Origin: an uncultured Oscillospiraceae bacterium
GTDB taxonomy: Bacteria; Bacillota; Clostridia; Oscillospirales; Oscillospiraceae
DNA length: 22,464 nt
NCBI GenBank assembly: GCA_934561175.1
Contig: CAKTFW010000023.1
Coordinates: forward strand, 1-22,464
Direction: 5' to 3'
In this document: positions 12,261 to 19,918 of the stretch, piece after piece
How positions within the stretch are numbered: the first letter of the stretch is position 1
Layout of the letters: every line of letters begins with the position of its first letter
Position numbers and translations under genes: made by a program
The notes under the pieces: generated by a model
Seen by the model: only the letters and a program-made list of their open reading frames with translations
Databases searched by the model: none
What the model was told of the DNA's origin: nothing

Positions 12261-13193
12261 TCAGGCATTACAACGGTTAAGCAGAGCTTCCCATTTTTCG
12301 TCCACATACTTCTGTGCGGCTTCAATTGTCCACTCGTTTCCAGGTTTGAAGCAGTGCTTGAAGCGGCCCTGGAGTTTCAGGAATTCTTCCACAGGCAGTT
12401 TCTGCTTCGGAATATAGTTCACACGCCATTGGCCATGCTCCACCTCATAGAGGGGCCAGACGCAGGTCTCAACCGCGGCCTTGCAAATCGCGGCGAGATC
12501 CGCCGGGTTATATTGCCAACCACGGGGGCAGGGTGCCATGATATTTACGAAGCAGGCACCGGGGGTATAGATTGCCTTACGCGCTTTCTCGTGGAAATCC
12601 TTAAAGTTGCCCAGAAAGGTAGTCTGCGCGGCATAGGGAATATCATGCGCCACTAAAATGGCGGTCAAGTCTTTTTTATTCTGTTTTTTGCCGGTGGAAA
12701 CAGTGCCGATCGGCGTAGTAGTGGCATTGGCGAAGCGCGGCGTGGCGGAGGAACGCTGGATTCCGGTGTTCATATAAGCTTCGTTGTCGTAACAGAAATA
12801 GACCATGTCGTGTCCACGCTCCACCGCACCGGAAAGAGACTGGAAGCCGATATCATAGGTGCCGCCATCACCGCCGATGACGAGAAACTTATAGTTGTCG
12901 GAAATCTTTCCCTTACGCTTGAGCACATTGTAGGCGGCTTCTACGCCGCCTGCAGTGGCCGCCGCATTCTCAAAGGCGGTATGAATATAGCTGTCTTCCC
13001 ACGCAGTGTAAGGATAGAGAAAGGTTGAGACCTCCACGCAGCCGGTGGCGTTGGCAATGACAGCCTTGTCACCGGGATCGAGTGCGCGGGTGATGGCACG
13101 GCAGGCAATGCCAGCGCCGCAGCCGGCGCACAGGCGGTGGCCGCCGACAAACCGTTCGGGCTTGGAAAGCTCCTGTTTCAGATTGTATGGCAT
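12261..13193 (-). CDS. 2-oxoacid:ferredoxin oxidoreductase, beta (thiamine diphosphate) subunit
   Basis: A 310-residue subunit of the PorB/VorB type. Conserved cysteines for the 4Fe-4S cluster are seen at C22 and C25 (LCAGCG), C52 (ATGCVEV) and in APCPRGW. The thiamine diphosphate and magnesium motif runs from GDGGTYDIG to 'DNEAYMNTGIQRS'. The complex interconverts a 2-oxoacid plus CoA with acyl-CoA, CO2 and reduced ferredoxin. The start ATG at 13193 has AAGGAGG upstream and follows the alpha stop by one base. It is the last gene of the T-box-controlled operon. By sequence alone pyruvate (POR) and branched-chain (VOR) enzymes are hard to separate; the isoleucine T-box upstream favours a branched-chain-linked substrate. 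Confidence 0.9.
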   Translation of the reverse strand: MPYNLKQELSKPERFVGGHRLCAGCGAGIACRAITRALDPGDKAVIANATGCVEVSTFLYPYTAWEDSYIHTAFENAAATAGGVEAAYNVLKRKGKISDNYKFLVIGGDGGTYDIGFQSLSGAVERGHDMVYFCYDNEAYMNTGIQRSSATPRFANATTTPIGTVSTGKKQNKKDLTAILVAHDIPYAAQTTFLGNFKDFHEKARKAIYTPGACFVNIMAPCPRGWQYNPADLAAICKAAVETCVWPLYEVEHGQWRVNYIPKQKLPVEEFLKLQGRFKHCFKPGNEWTIEAAQKYVDEKWEALLNRCNA

Positions 13194-13194
13194 C

Positions 13195-14388
13195 TTACTG
13201 CGCCTCCTTTTCACGCTGGCCCATATGGGTGTAAACCGGCCCGGTCTCACCGGTTTCGACGATTTGTACCAGCCGGCGATAGACGGACTCGATGTGTTCG
13301 ACCGCGCAGTCGCGGCCGCCGAGACCATAGACCACATTGATTATTTTTGGCCGCGTTGGCAGATCATAACAGGCGGCGCGCGTTTCCGCAAAGACGGGGC
13401 CGCCGCAAGCGGAGAAGCCTTCCGATTTGTCCAGAACCGCGACGGCTTTGCAATGGGAGAGCGCCTGCGCCAACTCTTCTGCGGGGAAGGGGCGGAAAAC
13501 ACGAAGCTTCACGAGACCTGCTTTGACACCCTGCTCACGCAGCTGATCTACTGCGACTTTGGCGGTACCGGCGGTGGAGCCGATCAGGACGAGTGCAACT
13601 TCAGCGTCTTCCATTCGGTATTCTTCAAAAAAACCATATTCGCGGCCAAACATCTTCTTAAAATCCGAGGCGACATCCAGAATGACGGCCTTGGCATTGT
13701 GCATTGCTTCTGCCTGCTGCACCTTGTGATCCATATAGAAAGGGCAGGTGTCATAGGGGCCGACAGCCAGCGGATTGTCGTGCTTAAGCAGATAATTTTC
13801 CGGTTTGTATTCCCGGACGAACCACTTGACGGCTTCATCCTCTTCCAGCTCGATATTCTCCACCGCGTGGGAAGTGATAAAACCATCCTGGCAGATCATA
13901 ATCGGCAGCCGAACGGAGGGGTGTTCGGAAATCCGCATGGCCTGCAAGTAATTATCGTAAGCCTCCTGGTTATTTTCGGCGTAAATTTGGATCCAACCAG
14001 CGTCGCGTGCGCCCATGGAATCGGAATGATCATTGTTGATATTGATCGGCCCGGACAGTGCCCGGTTGACACAGGCCAGCGTAATGGGAAGCCGGGAGGA
14101 AGCTGCCACATAGAGAAGCTCATACATAAAAGCCAGACCGCACGACGAGGTGGCGGTAACGGCACGGGCACCTGCGGCGGCTGCACCGATGCAGGTGGAC
14201 ATGGAAGAATGCTCAGACTCTACCGTGACATATTCGGTATCCACCTTGCCATCAGCCACATATTGGGCAAAATACTGGGGAATTTCGGTGGATGGTGTGA
14301 TTGGAAATGCGGCGAACACATCGGGATTGATCTGCCGCATGGCATAGGCAATGGCTTCATTGCCGGACAGACGGTCGCGTTTACTCAT
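13195..14388 (-). CDS. 2-oxoacid:ferredoxin oxidoreductase, alpha subunit
   Basis: A 397-residue subunit of the PorA/VorA type. The N-terminal pyrimidine-binding domain shows 'GNEAIAYAMRQINPDVFAAFPITPSTEI', 'VESEHSSMSTCIGAAAAGARAVTATSSCGLAFMYE' and 'LPITLACVNRALSGPININNDHSD'. The C-terminal part (after about 255) is the transketolase C-terminal-like domain ('ALVLIGSTAGTAKVAVDQLREQGVKAGLVKLRVFRPFP'). The start at 14388 overlaps the delta gene by eight bases (ATGAGTAA); GAGGAGG stands upstream. The gene order gamma-delta-alpha-beta is the classic four-subunit arrangement, with separate rather than fused subunits. Confidence 0.9.
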   Translation of the reverse strand: MSKRDRLSGNEAIAYAMRQINPDVFAAFPITPSTEIPQYFAQYVADGKVDTEYVTVESEHSSMSTCIGAAAAGARAVTATSSCGLAFMYELLYVAASSRLPITLACVNRALSGPININNDHSDSMGARDAGWIQIYAENNQEAYDNYLQAMRISEHPSVRLPIMICQDGFITSHAVENIELEEDEAVKWFVREYKPENYLLKHDNPLAVGPYDTCPFYMDHKVQQAEAMHNAKAVILDVASDFKKMFGREYGFFEEYRMEDAEVALVLIGSTAGTAKVAVDQLREQGVKAGLVKLRVFRPFPAEELAQALSHCKAVAVLDKSEGFSACGGPVFAETRAACYDLPTRPKIINVVYGLGGRDCAVEHIESVYRRLVQIVETGETGPVYTHMGQREKEAQ

Positions 14389-14692
14389 GGGAAGCAGCCT
14401 CCTCTCCGAAGGAAATGGCCTTGAAAGGACAAACCTTGTAACAGATTCCACAGCCCTTGCAGTGGTCAAAGTCGAAATCGCTGCGGCGGCCATCTTGCAC
14501 CGGGATGGAAGAGTCGGGGCAGTAGGGAGCGCACAGCAGGCACTGTTTGCACTTCTCCTCATGCCAGATCGGCGTATCGGTGCGCCATTCGCCGGTAATA
14601 GTCAGGCGGGCAGTGCCGCCTTCGTAGATTTCGCCGCCGGGGGTCAGATCCTGCCACGGCGTAAGCTCATTGATGTCTTTTGCGTGGATCAT
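14381..14692 (-). CDS. 2-oxoacid:ferredoxin oxidoreductase, delta (2x4Fe-4S ferredoxin) subunit
   Basis: A 103-residue ferredoxin-type subunit. Two 4Fe-4S motifs are present, CKQCLLCAPYCPD and CKGCGICYKVCPF, preceded by about 45 residues typical of PorD/VorD ('GEWRTDTPIWHEEKC'). It passes electrons from the thiamine site to external ferredoxin. The start ATG at 14692 overlaps the gamma stop by four bases (ATGA), and its own end overlaps alpha by eight, so all three are tightly coupled. Confidence 0.92.
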   Translation of the reverse strand: MIHAKDINELTPWQDLTPGGEIYEGGTARLTITGEWRTDTPIWHEEKCKQCLLCAPYCPDSSIPVQDGRRSDFDFDHCKGCGICYKVCPFKAISFGEEAASHE

Positions 14693-15267
14693 CCTTCCCG
14701 AACCTCCTTCATAGACTGAATCAGGGCATTCATATTGCCTTCGATCACCTGGGGCTTTGTGGAAAATTTGTGCTGATAGGATGCGCGCATATCGGCAATG
14801 AATTTTTCCGGTTCCACCACATGGCTGACCTGCACGACAGCGGCCAGCATCGGGGTGTTTGGAAAATAACGGCCGAGACAGGCCTCTGAGACCTTGCGTG
14901 CATCAATGGTGTAGACGCGGCCTTCATAGCCGTCCAACTCCCGGCGAATCTCCCGCGGGCTGCGGGCGGAGTTGACAATAATTGCACCTTCGGGGTTCAG
15001 CCCTTTTGTGACATCCACAGAGGTCAGCAGCGTCTCGTCTACCACAACGACATAATCCGGTGTATAAATATTGGAATGAATGGTGCAGCGGGCGCTGCTG
15101 ATCCGGTTATAGGCGGTGATCGGTGCGCCCATGCGTTCCGGGCCATATTCCGGGAAGCCCTGCACGAACTTTCCAGAGGCAAACGCGGCGTCTGCAAGCA
15201 GAAGACAGGCGGTTTTTGCGCCCTGTCCGCCGCGGCCATGCCAGCGGATTTCAGTCATTTGATTCAT
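14689..15267 (-). CDS. 2-oxoacid:ferredoxin oxidoreductase, gamma subunit
   Basis: A 192-residue subunit of the PorG/VorG type, first gene of the operon. Characteristic segments are 'EIRWHGRGGQGAKTACLLLADAAFASGKFVQGFPEYGPERMGAPI' and 'PDYVVVVDETLL'. The reading frame is open further upstream, but AAGGAGG lies eight bases before the ATG at 15267 and the upstream part is the T-box RNA, so 15267 is the start. The gamma subunit contributes to CoA binding and assembly in characterised complexes. Expression should depend on the T-box at 15299-15543. Confidence 0.9.
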   Translation of the reverse strand: MNQMTEIRWHGRGGQGAKTACLLLADAAFASGKFVQGFPEYGPERMGAPITAYNRISSARCTIHSNIYTPDYVVVVDETLLTSVDVTKGLNPEGAIIVNSARSPREIRRELDGYEGRVYTIDARKVSEACLGRYFPNTPMLAAVVQVSHVVEPEKFIADMRASYQHKFSTKPQVIEGNMNALIQSMKEVREG

Positions 15268-15298
15268 GATGTTTCCTCCTTGGCGGTATGCGGGGCAA

Positions 15299-15543
15299 CA
15301 AAAAACTCGCCCCTTCTGTAAAAGGGCGAGTGCATGGCTCGTTGTACCACCTGTTACTGCATACCAACATATGCTTTCCTGATAACGGGGGATCCCGTCG
15401 CAGCCTACTGCCGAAAGGGGTTGGGCCGGAAGCTCAGGAGAGATCTTCATTTCTGCGGTACTGGTACCGGGCTTGCACCATCCCCGGTTCGCTGCGACGG
15501 TCTTGCAGAAATTACTTGCTCCTTCATCGCCGTTTTCTCATAT
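15299..15543 (-). promoter_or_regulatory. T-box riboswitch, apparent isoleucine specifier
   Basis: Read on the minus strand. The leader contains a Stem I with an AGTA loop-E strand (GGAGCAAGTAA) opposite GAAGATCTC, a distal loop GATGGTGCAAGCCCGG, the T-box sequence AGGTGGTACAACGAGC (15352-15337) and a terminator ACTCGCCC...GGGCGAGT followed by TTTTTT. By alignment with the B. subtilis glyQS T-box, where the specifier follows GAA plus one base, the specifier is ATC (15444-15442), isoleucine. The TGGT of the antiterminator pairs with an A73 tRNA such as tRNA-Ile and not with G73 tRNA-Asp, which argues against reading GAT as the specifier. Uncharged tRNA-Ile should switch the downstream oxidoreductase genes on. 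Confidence 0.88.
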
Positions 15544-15549
15544 AAGACT

Positions 15550-15578
15550 AGTATATGCTCCGGAAAGATAGATGTCAA
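15550..15578 (-). promoter_or_regulatory. Promoter of the T-box/oxidoreductase operon
   Basis: On the minus strand, perfect TTGACA (15578-15573), 17 bases, TATACT (15555-15550). Transcription should start near 15543. Confidence 0.87.
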
Positions 15579-15653
15579 CTGCGGAAATCCGCCAAAATAT
15601 CCGAAAAATTCGGGATCAATTTTCCGCAGGCCATACAAATTTTGCCCAGATAT

Positions 15654-15661
15654 GCTATAAT
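15654..15661 (+). promoter_or_regulatory. Extended -10 promoter of the CobL-like gene
   Basis: GC-TATAAT preceded by TG at 15653-15654 (TGCTATAAT) lies 32 bases before the start codon. No good -35 box is present 17 bases upstream. Confidence 0.55.
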
Positions 15662-15693
15662 ATTCTCAGTCAATGCAGAAGGAGGCATTTGAG

Positions 15694-16590
15694 ATGGATG
15701 CTGCAATCTTTAACAATGAACAGATTCTTCGCTGGCTGACCTACTTCGCGGACAACGCGGATCTGGACCTGGCCAAGGTAAAAATTCTGGATATTACCCG
15801 AAAGAATAAAAATCTGCTGCCGACGGTTGCGTCAAACCGCTCCGTGCTGGTATTTACCGATGCCGGACATCCGCAGATTTTTTATGATATGTGGGACGCT
15901 GGAATGGGCGACTGTGAGATTTGGTACAACGAAGGCTCCAATCCGACCGGCCCGATTAAGCATGACAAGCTGCAGGACATGATTGACCGTGGTATCAATG
16001 CTTCGGCCGCAATGCTGATTATCAACCCGGATGCCCGCAGTACCTATAAGATCGGTATTGATAATCAAAATTTCTCAACGGGCTCTATTCACTATGTGGG
16101 CAGCGAGATTCGTGCCGTGATTATGAATAAGCTCCATGTGGATGCGCAGGATGTGATTCTGACCGTCAGCGCGGCATCGATTGCAGTGGAAGCGGCCATG
16201 ATTGCCAATGAGGGAACGATTATTGATGTAGAATATGGCCAGCGCGACCGGGATACGATGGAGGAAAATATTCTGAAATTTGGCCTGCGGAATGTCAGTG
16301 TCCTACCCGCTGTTACAGAGGAGACAATGGCAGGACAGCCAGTGCCGTCTTTGGCGTTTATTGTTGCGTCGGATCAGGTGGAGGCGGAAATTCAGTGCCT
16401 GAAAAAGATCAATCCAGAGATGAAATTTATTTTCTATACCCTGAATTTTGGCTGGCTTTCCAAACTGCCGGAGATTATGGTGGCGAACGGAATTGATCCG
16501 AAGGAGGTCATTCAGGTTCAGATATCCAAACTGAACAGCAAGAATGCCTTTGATATTCAGCCCGCACCATGGCTGATTTCTGGTGAATAA
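15694..16590 (+). CDS. CbiE/CbiT (CobL)-like protein with degenerate methyltransferase motifs
   Basis: A 298-residue protein whose layout follows precorrin-6Y/cobalt-precorrin methyltransferases. Residues 1-110 resemble a CbiE-like half ('ASNRSVLVFTDAGHPQIFYDMWDAG' in the place of a GDP-type loop), and about 135-230 resemble a CbiT-like half ('HYVGSEIRAVIMNKLHVDAQDVILTVSAASIAVEAAM... ENILKFGLRNVSVLP'). The S-adenosylmethionine loop of CbiT, normally D-x-G-x-G-T-G, reads TVSAAS here, so binding is doubtful. No other cobalamin genes are nearby. AAGGAGG lies eight bases before the ATG at 15694; a longer frame from 15673 has no ribosome binding site. Likely a repurposed orphan paralogue; the function is unknown. 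Confidence 0.6.
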   Translation: MDAAIFNNEQILRWLTYFADNADLDLAKVKILDITRKNKNLLPTVASNRSVLVFTDAGHPQIFYDMWDAGMGDCEIWYNEGSNPTGPIKHDKLQDMIDRGINASAAMLIINPDARSTYKIGIDNQNFSTGSIHYVGSEIRAVIMNKLHVDAQDVILTVSAASIAVEAAMIANEGTIIDVEYGQRDRDTMEENILKFGLRNVSVLPAVTEETMAGQPVPSLAFIVASDQVEAEIQCLKKINPEMKFIFYTLNFGWLSKLPEIMVANGIDPKEVIQVQISKLNSKNAFDIQPAPWLISGE

Positions 16591-16593
16591 TTT

Positions 16594-16627
16594 AGAAAAC
16601 GCAGGGGCATCCGCCCCTGCGTTTTCT
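16594..16627. terminator. Bidirectional terminator
   Basis: AGAAAACGCAGGGGC pairs perfectly with GCCCCTGCGTTTTCT around ATCC. It separates the CobL-like gene from the convergent recR, whose stop codon is three bases away. Confidence 0.9.
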
Positions 16628-16629
16628 GT

Positions 16630-17229
16630 TTATAGTTCTCTGCGGCCCTGCAGGGCACGCAGCAGCGTAATTTCATCGGCATATTCCAATTGGCTTCCCA
16701 CAGGAATGCCATAGGCGAGCCGTGTGACCCGCACACCCAGTGGACGCAGCAGCCGCGAAAGATACATGGCGGTTGCTTCTCCTTCGGTATCGGGATTCGT
16801 GGCCATAATGACCTCTTCCACCGTGCCGCCGGAAACTCGGTCGAGCAGCTCCCGGATTCGAATGTCGTCCGGTCCCATGTGATTCAGCGGAGAGATCACA
16901 CCATGGAGCACATGGTAAACACCATGATATTCGCGCGCGCGTTCCATCGCGATGACATCTCTGGGCTCTGCCACCACACAGATGGTCCCATGATCACGGC
17001 GGTCGTCCCCACAGATGGAGCAGACATCCTGATCGGTCAGATTCTGGCAAATTGGGCAGCTGTGCAGTGCGGCGCGGGCTTCGAGAATGGCGTTGGCAAA
17101 GGCCTGTGCATCTTCCGGTGGGAGATTCAGAATGTGAAAGGCCAGCCGCTGTGCTGTTTTTCCGCCGATGCCGGGCAGGCGGGCAAATTGTTCAGTTAAC
17201 CGCTCCAAGGCGGCTGGATAGGCGCCCAT
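16630..17229 (-). CDS. recR: Recombination mediator RecR
   Basis: A 199-residue protein of normal length for RecR, which acts with RecO and RecF to load RecA on gapped DNA. It shows the N-terminal helix-hairpin-helix (LPGIGGKTAQRLAFHIL, about 18-34), the zinc finger cysteines C58, C61, C70 and C73, and the Toprim segment (ICVVAEPRDVIAMER, E87; 'ATNPDTEGEATA'). It ends with the usual C-terminal Walker-B-like region 'RVTRLAYGIPVGSQLEYADEITL'. The start lies three bases after the ybaB stop, in the widespread dnaX-ybaB-recR operon. Confidence 0.97.
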   Translation of the reverse strand: MGAYPAALERLTEQFARLPGIGGKTAQRLAFHILNLPPEDAQAFANAILEARAALHSCPICQNLTDQDVCSICGDDRRDHGTICVVAEPRDVIAMERAREYHGVYHVLHGVISPLNHMGPDDIRIRELLDRVSGGTVEEVIMATNPDTEGEATAMYLSRLLRPLGVRVTRLAYGIPVGSQLEYADEITLLRALQGRREL

Positions 17230-17232
17230 CGC

Positions 17233-17580
17233 TTACAGCAGCCCGCCCAGATTCAGCCCGCCGGTCAGCTTCTGCATGGAGGCGGCAGAGTCAGCCTCAG
17301 CCTTGCGCATGGCCTCGTTGACCGCTGCGACAACCAGATCCTGCAGCATTTCCACATCATCGGGATCTACCGCTTCAGGATCGATCTTGATCCCCACCAG
17401 TTCACGCTTGCCGCTGACTGTAGCTTCAACCACGCCGCCGCCTGCGGTAGCAGTAAAGGTCTTGGTCTCCATCTCCTGCTGCATCTTCAGCATTTCCTGC
17501 TGCATCTTCTGCGCTTGCTTCATCATGTTCATGTTCATGCCGCCGCCCATCGGGCCGCCGCGAAATCCGCCTTTTGCCAT
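17233..17580 (-). CDS. YbaB/EbfC nucleoid-associated protein
   Basis: A 115-residue DNA-binding protein. A glycine- and methionine-rich start (MAKGGFRGGPMGGGMNMNMMK) leads into the long helix 'QAQKMQQEMLKMQQEM' and the beta segment 'FTATAGGGVVEATVSGKRELVGIKIDPE', typical of YbaB/EbfC. It forms dimers that bind DNA, with roles in nucleoid structure or repair. The ATG at 17580 follows AAGGAG; the gene sits six bases after dnaX and three before recR. It is a little longer at the N-terminus than E. coli YbaB. Confidence 0.95.
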   Translation of the reverse strand: MAKGGFRGGPMGGGMNMNMMKQAQKMQQEMLKMQQEMETKTFTATAGGGVVEATVSGKRELVGIKIDPEAVDPDDVEMLQDLVVAAVNEAMRKAEADSAASMQKLTGGLNLGGLL

Positions 17581-17586
17581 CGGAAA

Positions 17587-19206
17587 TCACTCCTTATTTT
17601 TGATGTTGATTAAATGACTGTGTTGATTGCCAAATGCCAGCAGATCATCCAGCTTCCCGTTGGATTCCGCCTGCGCAGCGTCTGGCAGAGAAAGCGTTAC
17701 AGAAACGGGTCTGCCGAGCAATCCGGCAGCCTTTGCCCCAAAGAGCGCATCCAGTTTTAACCGCTGTATCTGTTGGAGCATCAGCGGGGTGCGTGCAACA
17801 AGCTTGAGCGTATTGCCCGATACGGTTCCGGTCAGATCAGAGCAGTACATCCGGGTCTGCGGGCCCGCTTCCGCCACGACTTTTTTGACAAGATCCGGCC
17901 AAAAGCCAACAGGCGTCTCATCATTTGCCGCCTGTGGAGGCGAATCCGGCTCGCCTGGCGATGGAGGCGGAGCGCCTGCATCATCCGGCGGAGGCGGCAG
18001 TTCCTCATCCCAGGGGGGCGCTTCTGATTTGACTGCGGGCTGCTGTACGGGAACCATGCCGGACGCAAAAGCTTCTTCCAGCCGACCGAGCCGTGCGCTC
18101 AGAGCGGCGGCGTCCAGCTGTAGTGCCGGTGTGGTTAGTTCCAGCAGGCACAGCTCTGCATCTGTGCGCTGATTGACACTTTTGGAAAAGTCGAACATGG
18201 TTTGCTGCAGCACCGTGACGATCCGCAGCAGCTCCGGTGCGGAGAAGCGGGGGAGCAGCTGCTGTAGCTCTGGTGTCGTTGCGATACCGGTCAGCATCGC
18301 GACGCCGCTCTTCGGTGCGGTTTTCAGGATTAAAAGATCGCGTGCCAGCGAACAGAGTTCATCGAGCATTGCCGAGATACTCTTACCGTCGGCATAGAGT
18401 CCATCGAACAGCTGCAGCAGCCGGCCGCTGTCATGATCTGCGACAGCAGAAAGCATCTGCGCTGTCTGCTGTGCACCGGCAAGGCCAAGCACCTCGGCCA
18501 CCGTGTCTGCCGTGACTGCGCCGGGCGCCGCAGAGGCGCACTGGTCGAGCAGACTCAGACCGTCGCGCAACGCACCGTCAGCCAGCCGCGAGAGCAGCGA
18601 GATGGCGTCCGGCTCAATTTCAATATTTTCCTGGTAGCAGACATAATTGATCCGCTGGGCAATATCCTCCATTGTTAGGCGCCGGAAGGAGAAGCGCTGG
18701 CAGCGAGAGAGAATTGTGGCCGGAACCTTGTGCAGCTCAGTTGTTGCCAGAATGAAGAGCAGATGTTCCGGCGGCTCTTCAATAATCTTCAGCAGTGCAT
18801 TGAAGGCTGAAAGGGAGAGCATGTGCACTTCGTCAATAATATACACCCGCTTGCGCACAGAGGCGGGGGAGTAGATTGCCTCGTCCCGCAGCGCGCGCAC
18901 CTGATCGACACCGTTGTTGGAGGCGGCGTCGATTTCCAGAACTTCCAAGCAGGAACCGGCATCAATGGAGCGGCAGGCCGGGCAGGCGTTGCAGGGGTTG
19001 CCATCTACCGGATGCTCACAGTTAACCGCCTTGGCTAAAATCTTGGCGCAGGATGTTTTGCCGGTGCCGCGGCTGCCGGTAAAGAGATAGGCATGACTCA
19101 GCTTATCGGAGGTCAGCTGCTTTTTCAGCGTCTGGGTGACACTGCGTTGACCGACGACATCATCGAAAGTCTGCGGGCGATATTTTCGATAGAGCGCCTG
19201 ATACAT
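17587..19206 (-). CDS. dnaX: DNA polymerase III subunit gamma/tau
   Basis: A 539-residue clamp-loader ATPase. Motifs: MYQALYRKYRPQTFDDVVGQ at the N-terminus, Walker A GSRGTGKT (44-51), zinc-module cysteines C63, C72, C75 and C78, Walker B DEVHMLS, and sensor 1 SRCQRFSFR. After the clamp-loader domains comes a proline-rich linker (PPPPDDAGAPPPSPGEP) and a C-terminal tau-like domain, so it is full length. The ATG at 19206, after GGGAGGCAGGAAG, matches family starts; the longer upstream frame overlaps the SRP RNA. It is the first protein gene after ffs. I did not identify a frameshift signal for a separate gamma form. Confidence 0.96.
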   Translation of the reverse strand: MYQALYRKYRPQTFDDVVGQRSVTQTLKKQLTSDKLSHAYLFTGSRGTGKTSCAKILAKAVNCEHPVDGNPCNACPACRSIDAGSCLEVLEIDAASNNGVDQVRALRDEAIYSPASVRKRVYIIDEVHMLSLSAFNALLKIIEEPPEHLLFILATTELHKVPATILSRCQRFSFRRLTMEDIAQRINYVCYQENIEIEPDAISLLSRLADGALRDGLSLLDQCASAAPGAVTADTVAEVLGLAGAQQTAQMLSAVADHDSGRLLQLFDGLYADGKSISAMLDELCSLARDLLILKTAPKSGVAMLTGIATTPELQQLLPRFSAPELLRIVTVLQQTMFDFSKSVNQRTDAELCLLELTTPALQLDAAALSARLGRLEEAFASGMVPVQQPAVKSEAPPWDEELPPPPDDAGAPPPSPGEPDSPPQAANDETPVGFWPDLVKKVVAEAGPQTRMYCSDLTGTVSGNTLKLVARTPLMLQQIQRLKLDALFGAKAAGLLGRPVSVTLSLPDAAQAESNGKLDDLLAFGNQHSHLINIKNKE

Positions 19207-19237
19207 CTTCCTGCCTCCCGTAAAAAATTCCGACCCA

Positions 19238-19518
19238 TGACAAGACCGCACACCCACCTTTGAAGCGTACGCTATACCCGTTACCCACGCAGCCAGCTCG
19301 GAAACGGCGCCCTCGCGGCACACGAAGATATCCGTTTAATGCTGCTCGGTTCCCCGCCTGACATGGTTCGCGGGTCTCCGTTGCGCAAGACCGATTCCTC
19401 ATCGCCGCTTACGCGGGTCAGACGATACAGCGCACGACCGGGGGTGGGGATTCATCCCTGCTGTAGCGGATTGCAGGTACAGGGCACCGCTATCTCCCCG
19501 ACTAGTGCGGCCTTGTCA
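19238..19518 (-). ncRNA. ffs: Signal recognition particle RNA, large bacterial (Bacillus) type
   Basis: Read on the minus strand. The end helix pairs TGACAAGGCCGCAC with GTGCGGTCTTGTCA. Internal signatures are GAGATAGCGGTGCCCTGTA with CCTGCAATCCGCTACAGCAG (Alu-domain region) and the helix 8 Ffh-binding region AACCATGTCAGGCGGGGAAC followed by GAGCAGCATTAA. At about 281 nt with an Alu domain it is the long form found in Bacillus and many Clostridia. Together with Ffh it targets membrane and secreted proteins. A run of six T residues (19228-19223 on the minus strand) follows the 3' end and may terminate part of the transcripts before dnaX, which starts 32 bases downstream. Confidence 0.93.
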
Positions 19519-19546
19519 CAGGCCGGACCTGTAACAAAGTAGTTTT

Positions 19547-19575
19547 ATTCTACACGAAAAAATACAGTTTCGCAA
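19547..19575 (-). promoter_or_regulatory. Promoter of ffs (and probably dnaX-ybaB-recR)
   Basis: On the minus strand, TTGCGA (19575-19570), 17 bases, TAGAAT (19552-19547). Start of transcription near 19540, leaving a short leader with the hairpin ACAGG-TCCGG-CCTGT before the mature RNA. Confidence 0.75.
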
Positions 19576-19584
19576 CTGCTCTTT

Positions 19585-19621
19585 GAAAAAAGAACAGGGG
19601 CCGACAGATTGCCAACCCCTG
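19585..19621 (-). terminator. Terminator of acpP
   Basis: CAGGGG and CCCCTG(TTCT) form the stem around a 15-base loop, followed on the minus strand by TTTTTT. It lies 12 bases after the acpP stop codon. Confidence 0.7.
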
Positions 19622-19633
19622 CGCGGTGTGTTC

Positions 19634-19849
19634 TTACATCTTGGACTCGACGAATTTGACCAATTCGCCGATTGTAGTAACCTTTTCCTCAAGCTCCAGC
19701 TCAACGCCCAGGCGCTCTTCCAGCTCCATGACCATCTCGACCGTATCCAGAGAGTCGATTCCGAGACTCTCAAAGGTGGTGTCCATGGTCAGATCTTCTG
19801 CCGGAACATCCAGCTGCTCTGCGAGGTATGCAGTAATTTTTTCAAACAT
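19634..19849 (-). CDS. acpP: Acyl carrier protein
   Basis: A 71-residue acidic four-helix carrier protein. The phosphopantetheine site is S33 in the motif GIDSLDTVE, followed by the acidic helix 'MVMELEERLGVELELEE'. It carries growing acyl chains in type II fatty acid synthesis. The start ATG at 19849 has GGAGG upstream; the longer frame to 19897 has no support. It is slightly shorter than typical AcpP (about 75-80). No fatty acid genes are adjacent; it is a single-gene unit between rpoD and ffs, so a specialised carrier role cannot be excluded. Confidence 0.93.
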   Translation of the reverse strand: MFEKITAYLAEQLDVPAEDLTMDTTFESLGIDSLDTVEMVMELEERLGVELELEEKVTTIGELVKFVESKM

Positions 19850-19918
19850 AAATCGTTCCTCCGTTGAAAGAAATGCGGCTTCCAAACCAGTCCGCAATCA
19901 TCATGACTTGCAAGATAT

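Noticed and set aside
13045..14424. Plus-strand frame of 459 codons opposite the oxidoreductase alpha and beta genes
   Set aside because: It is antisense to two clear subunit genes across their junction and lacks family resemblance, so it reflects codon bias.
15442..15445. Aspartate (GAT) as the T-box specifier
   Set aside because: The offset seen in the glyQS T-box places ATC in the reading position, and the antiterminator TGGT does not match the G73 discriminator of tRNA-Asp.
19207..19323. N-terminal extension of dnaX up to 19323
   Set aside because: It overlaps the 3' part of the SRP RNA; the ATG at 19206 has a ribosome binding site and matches the family start.
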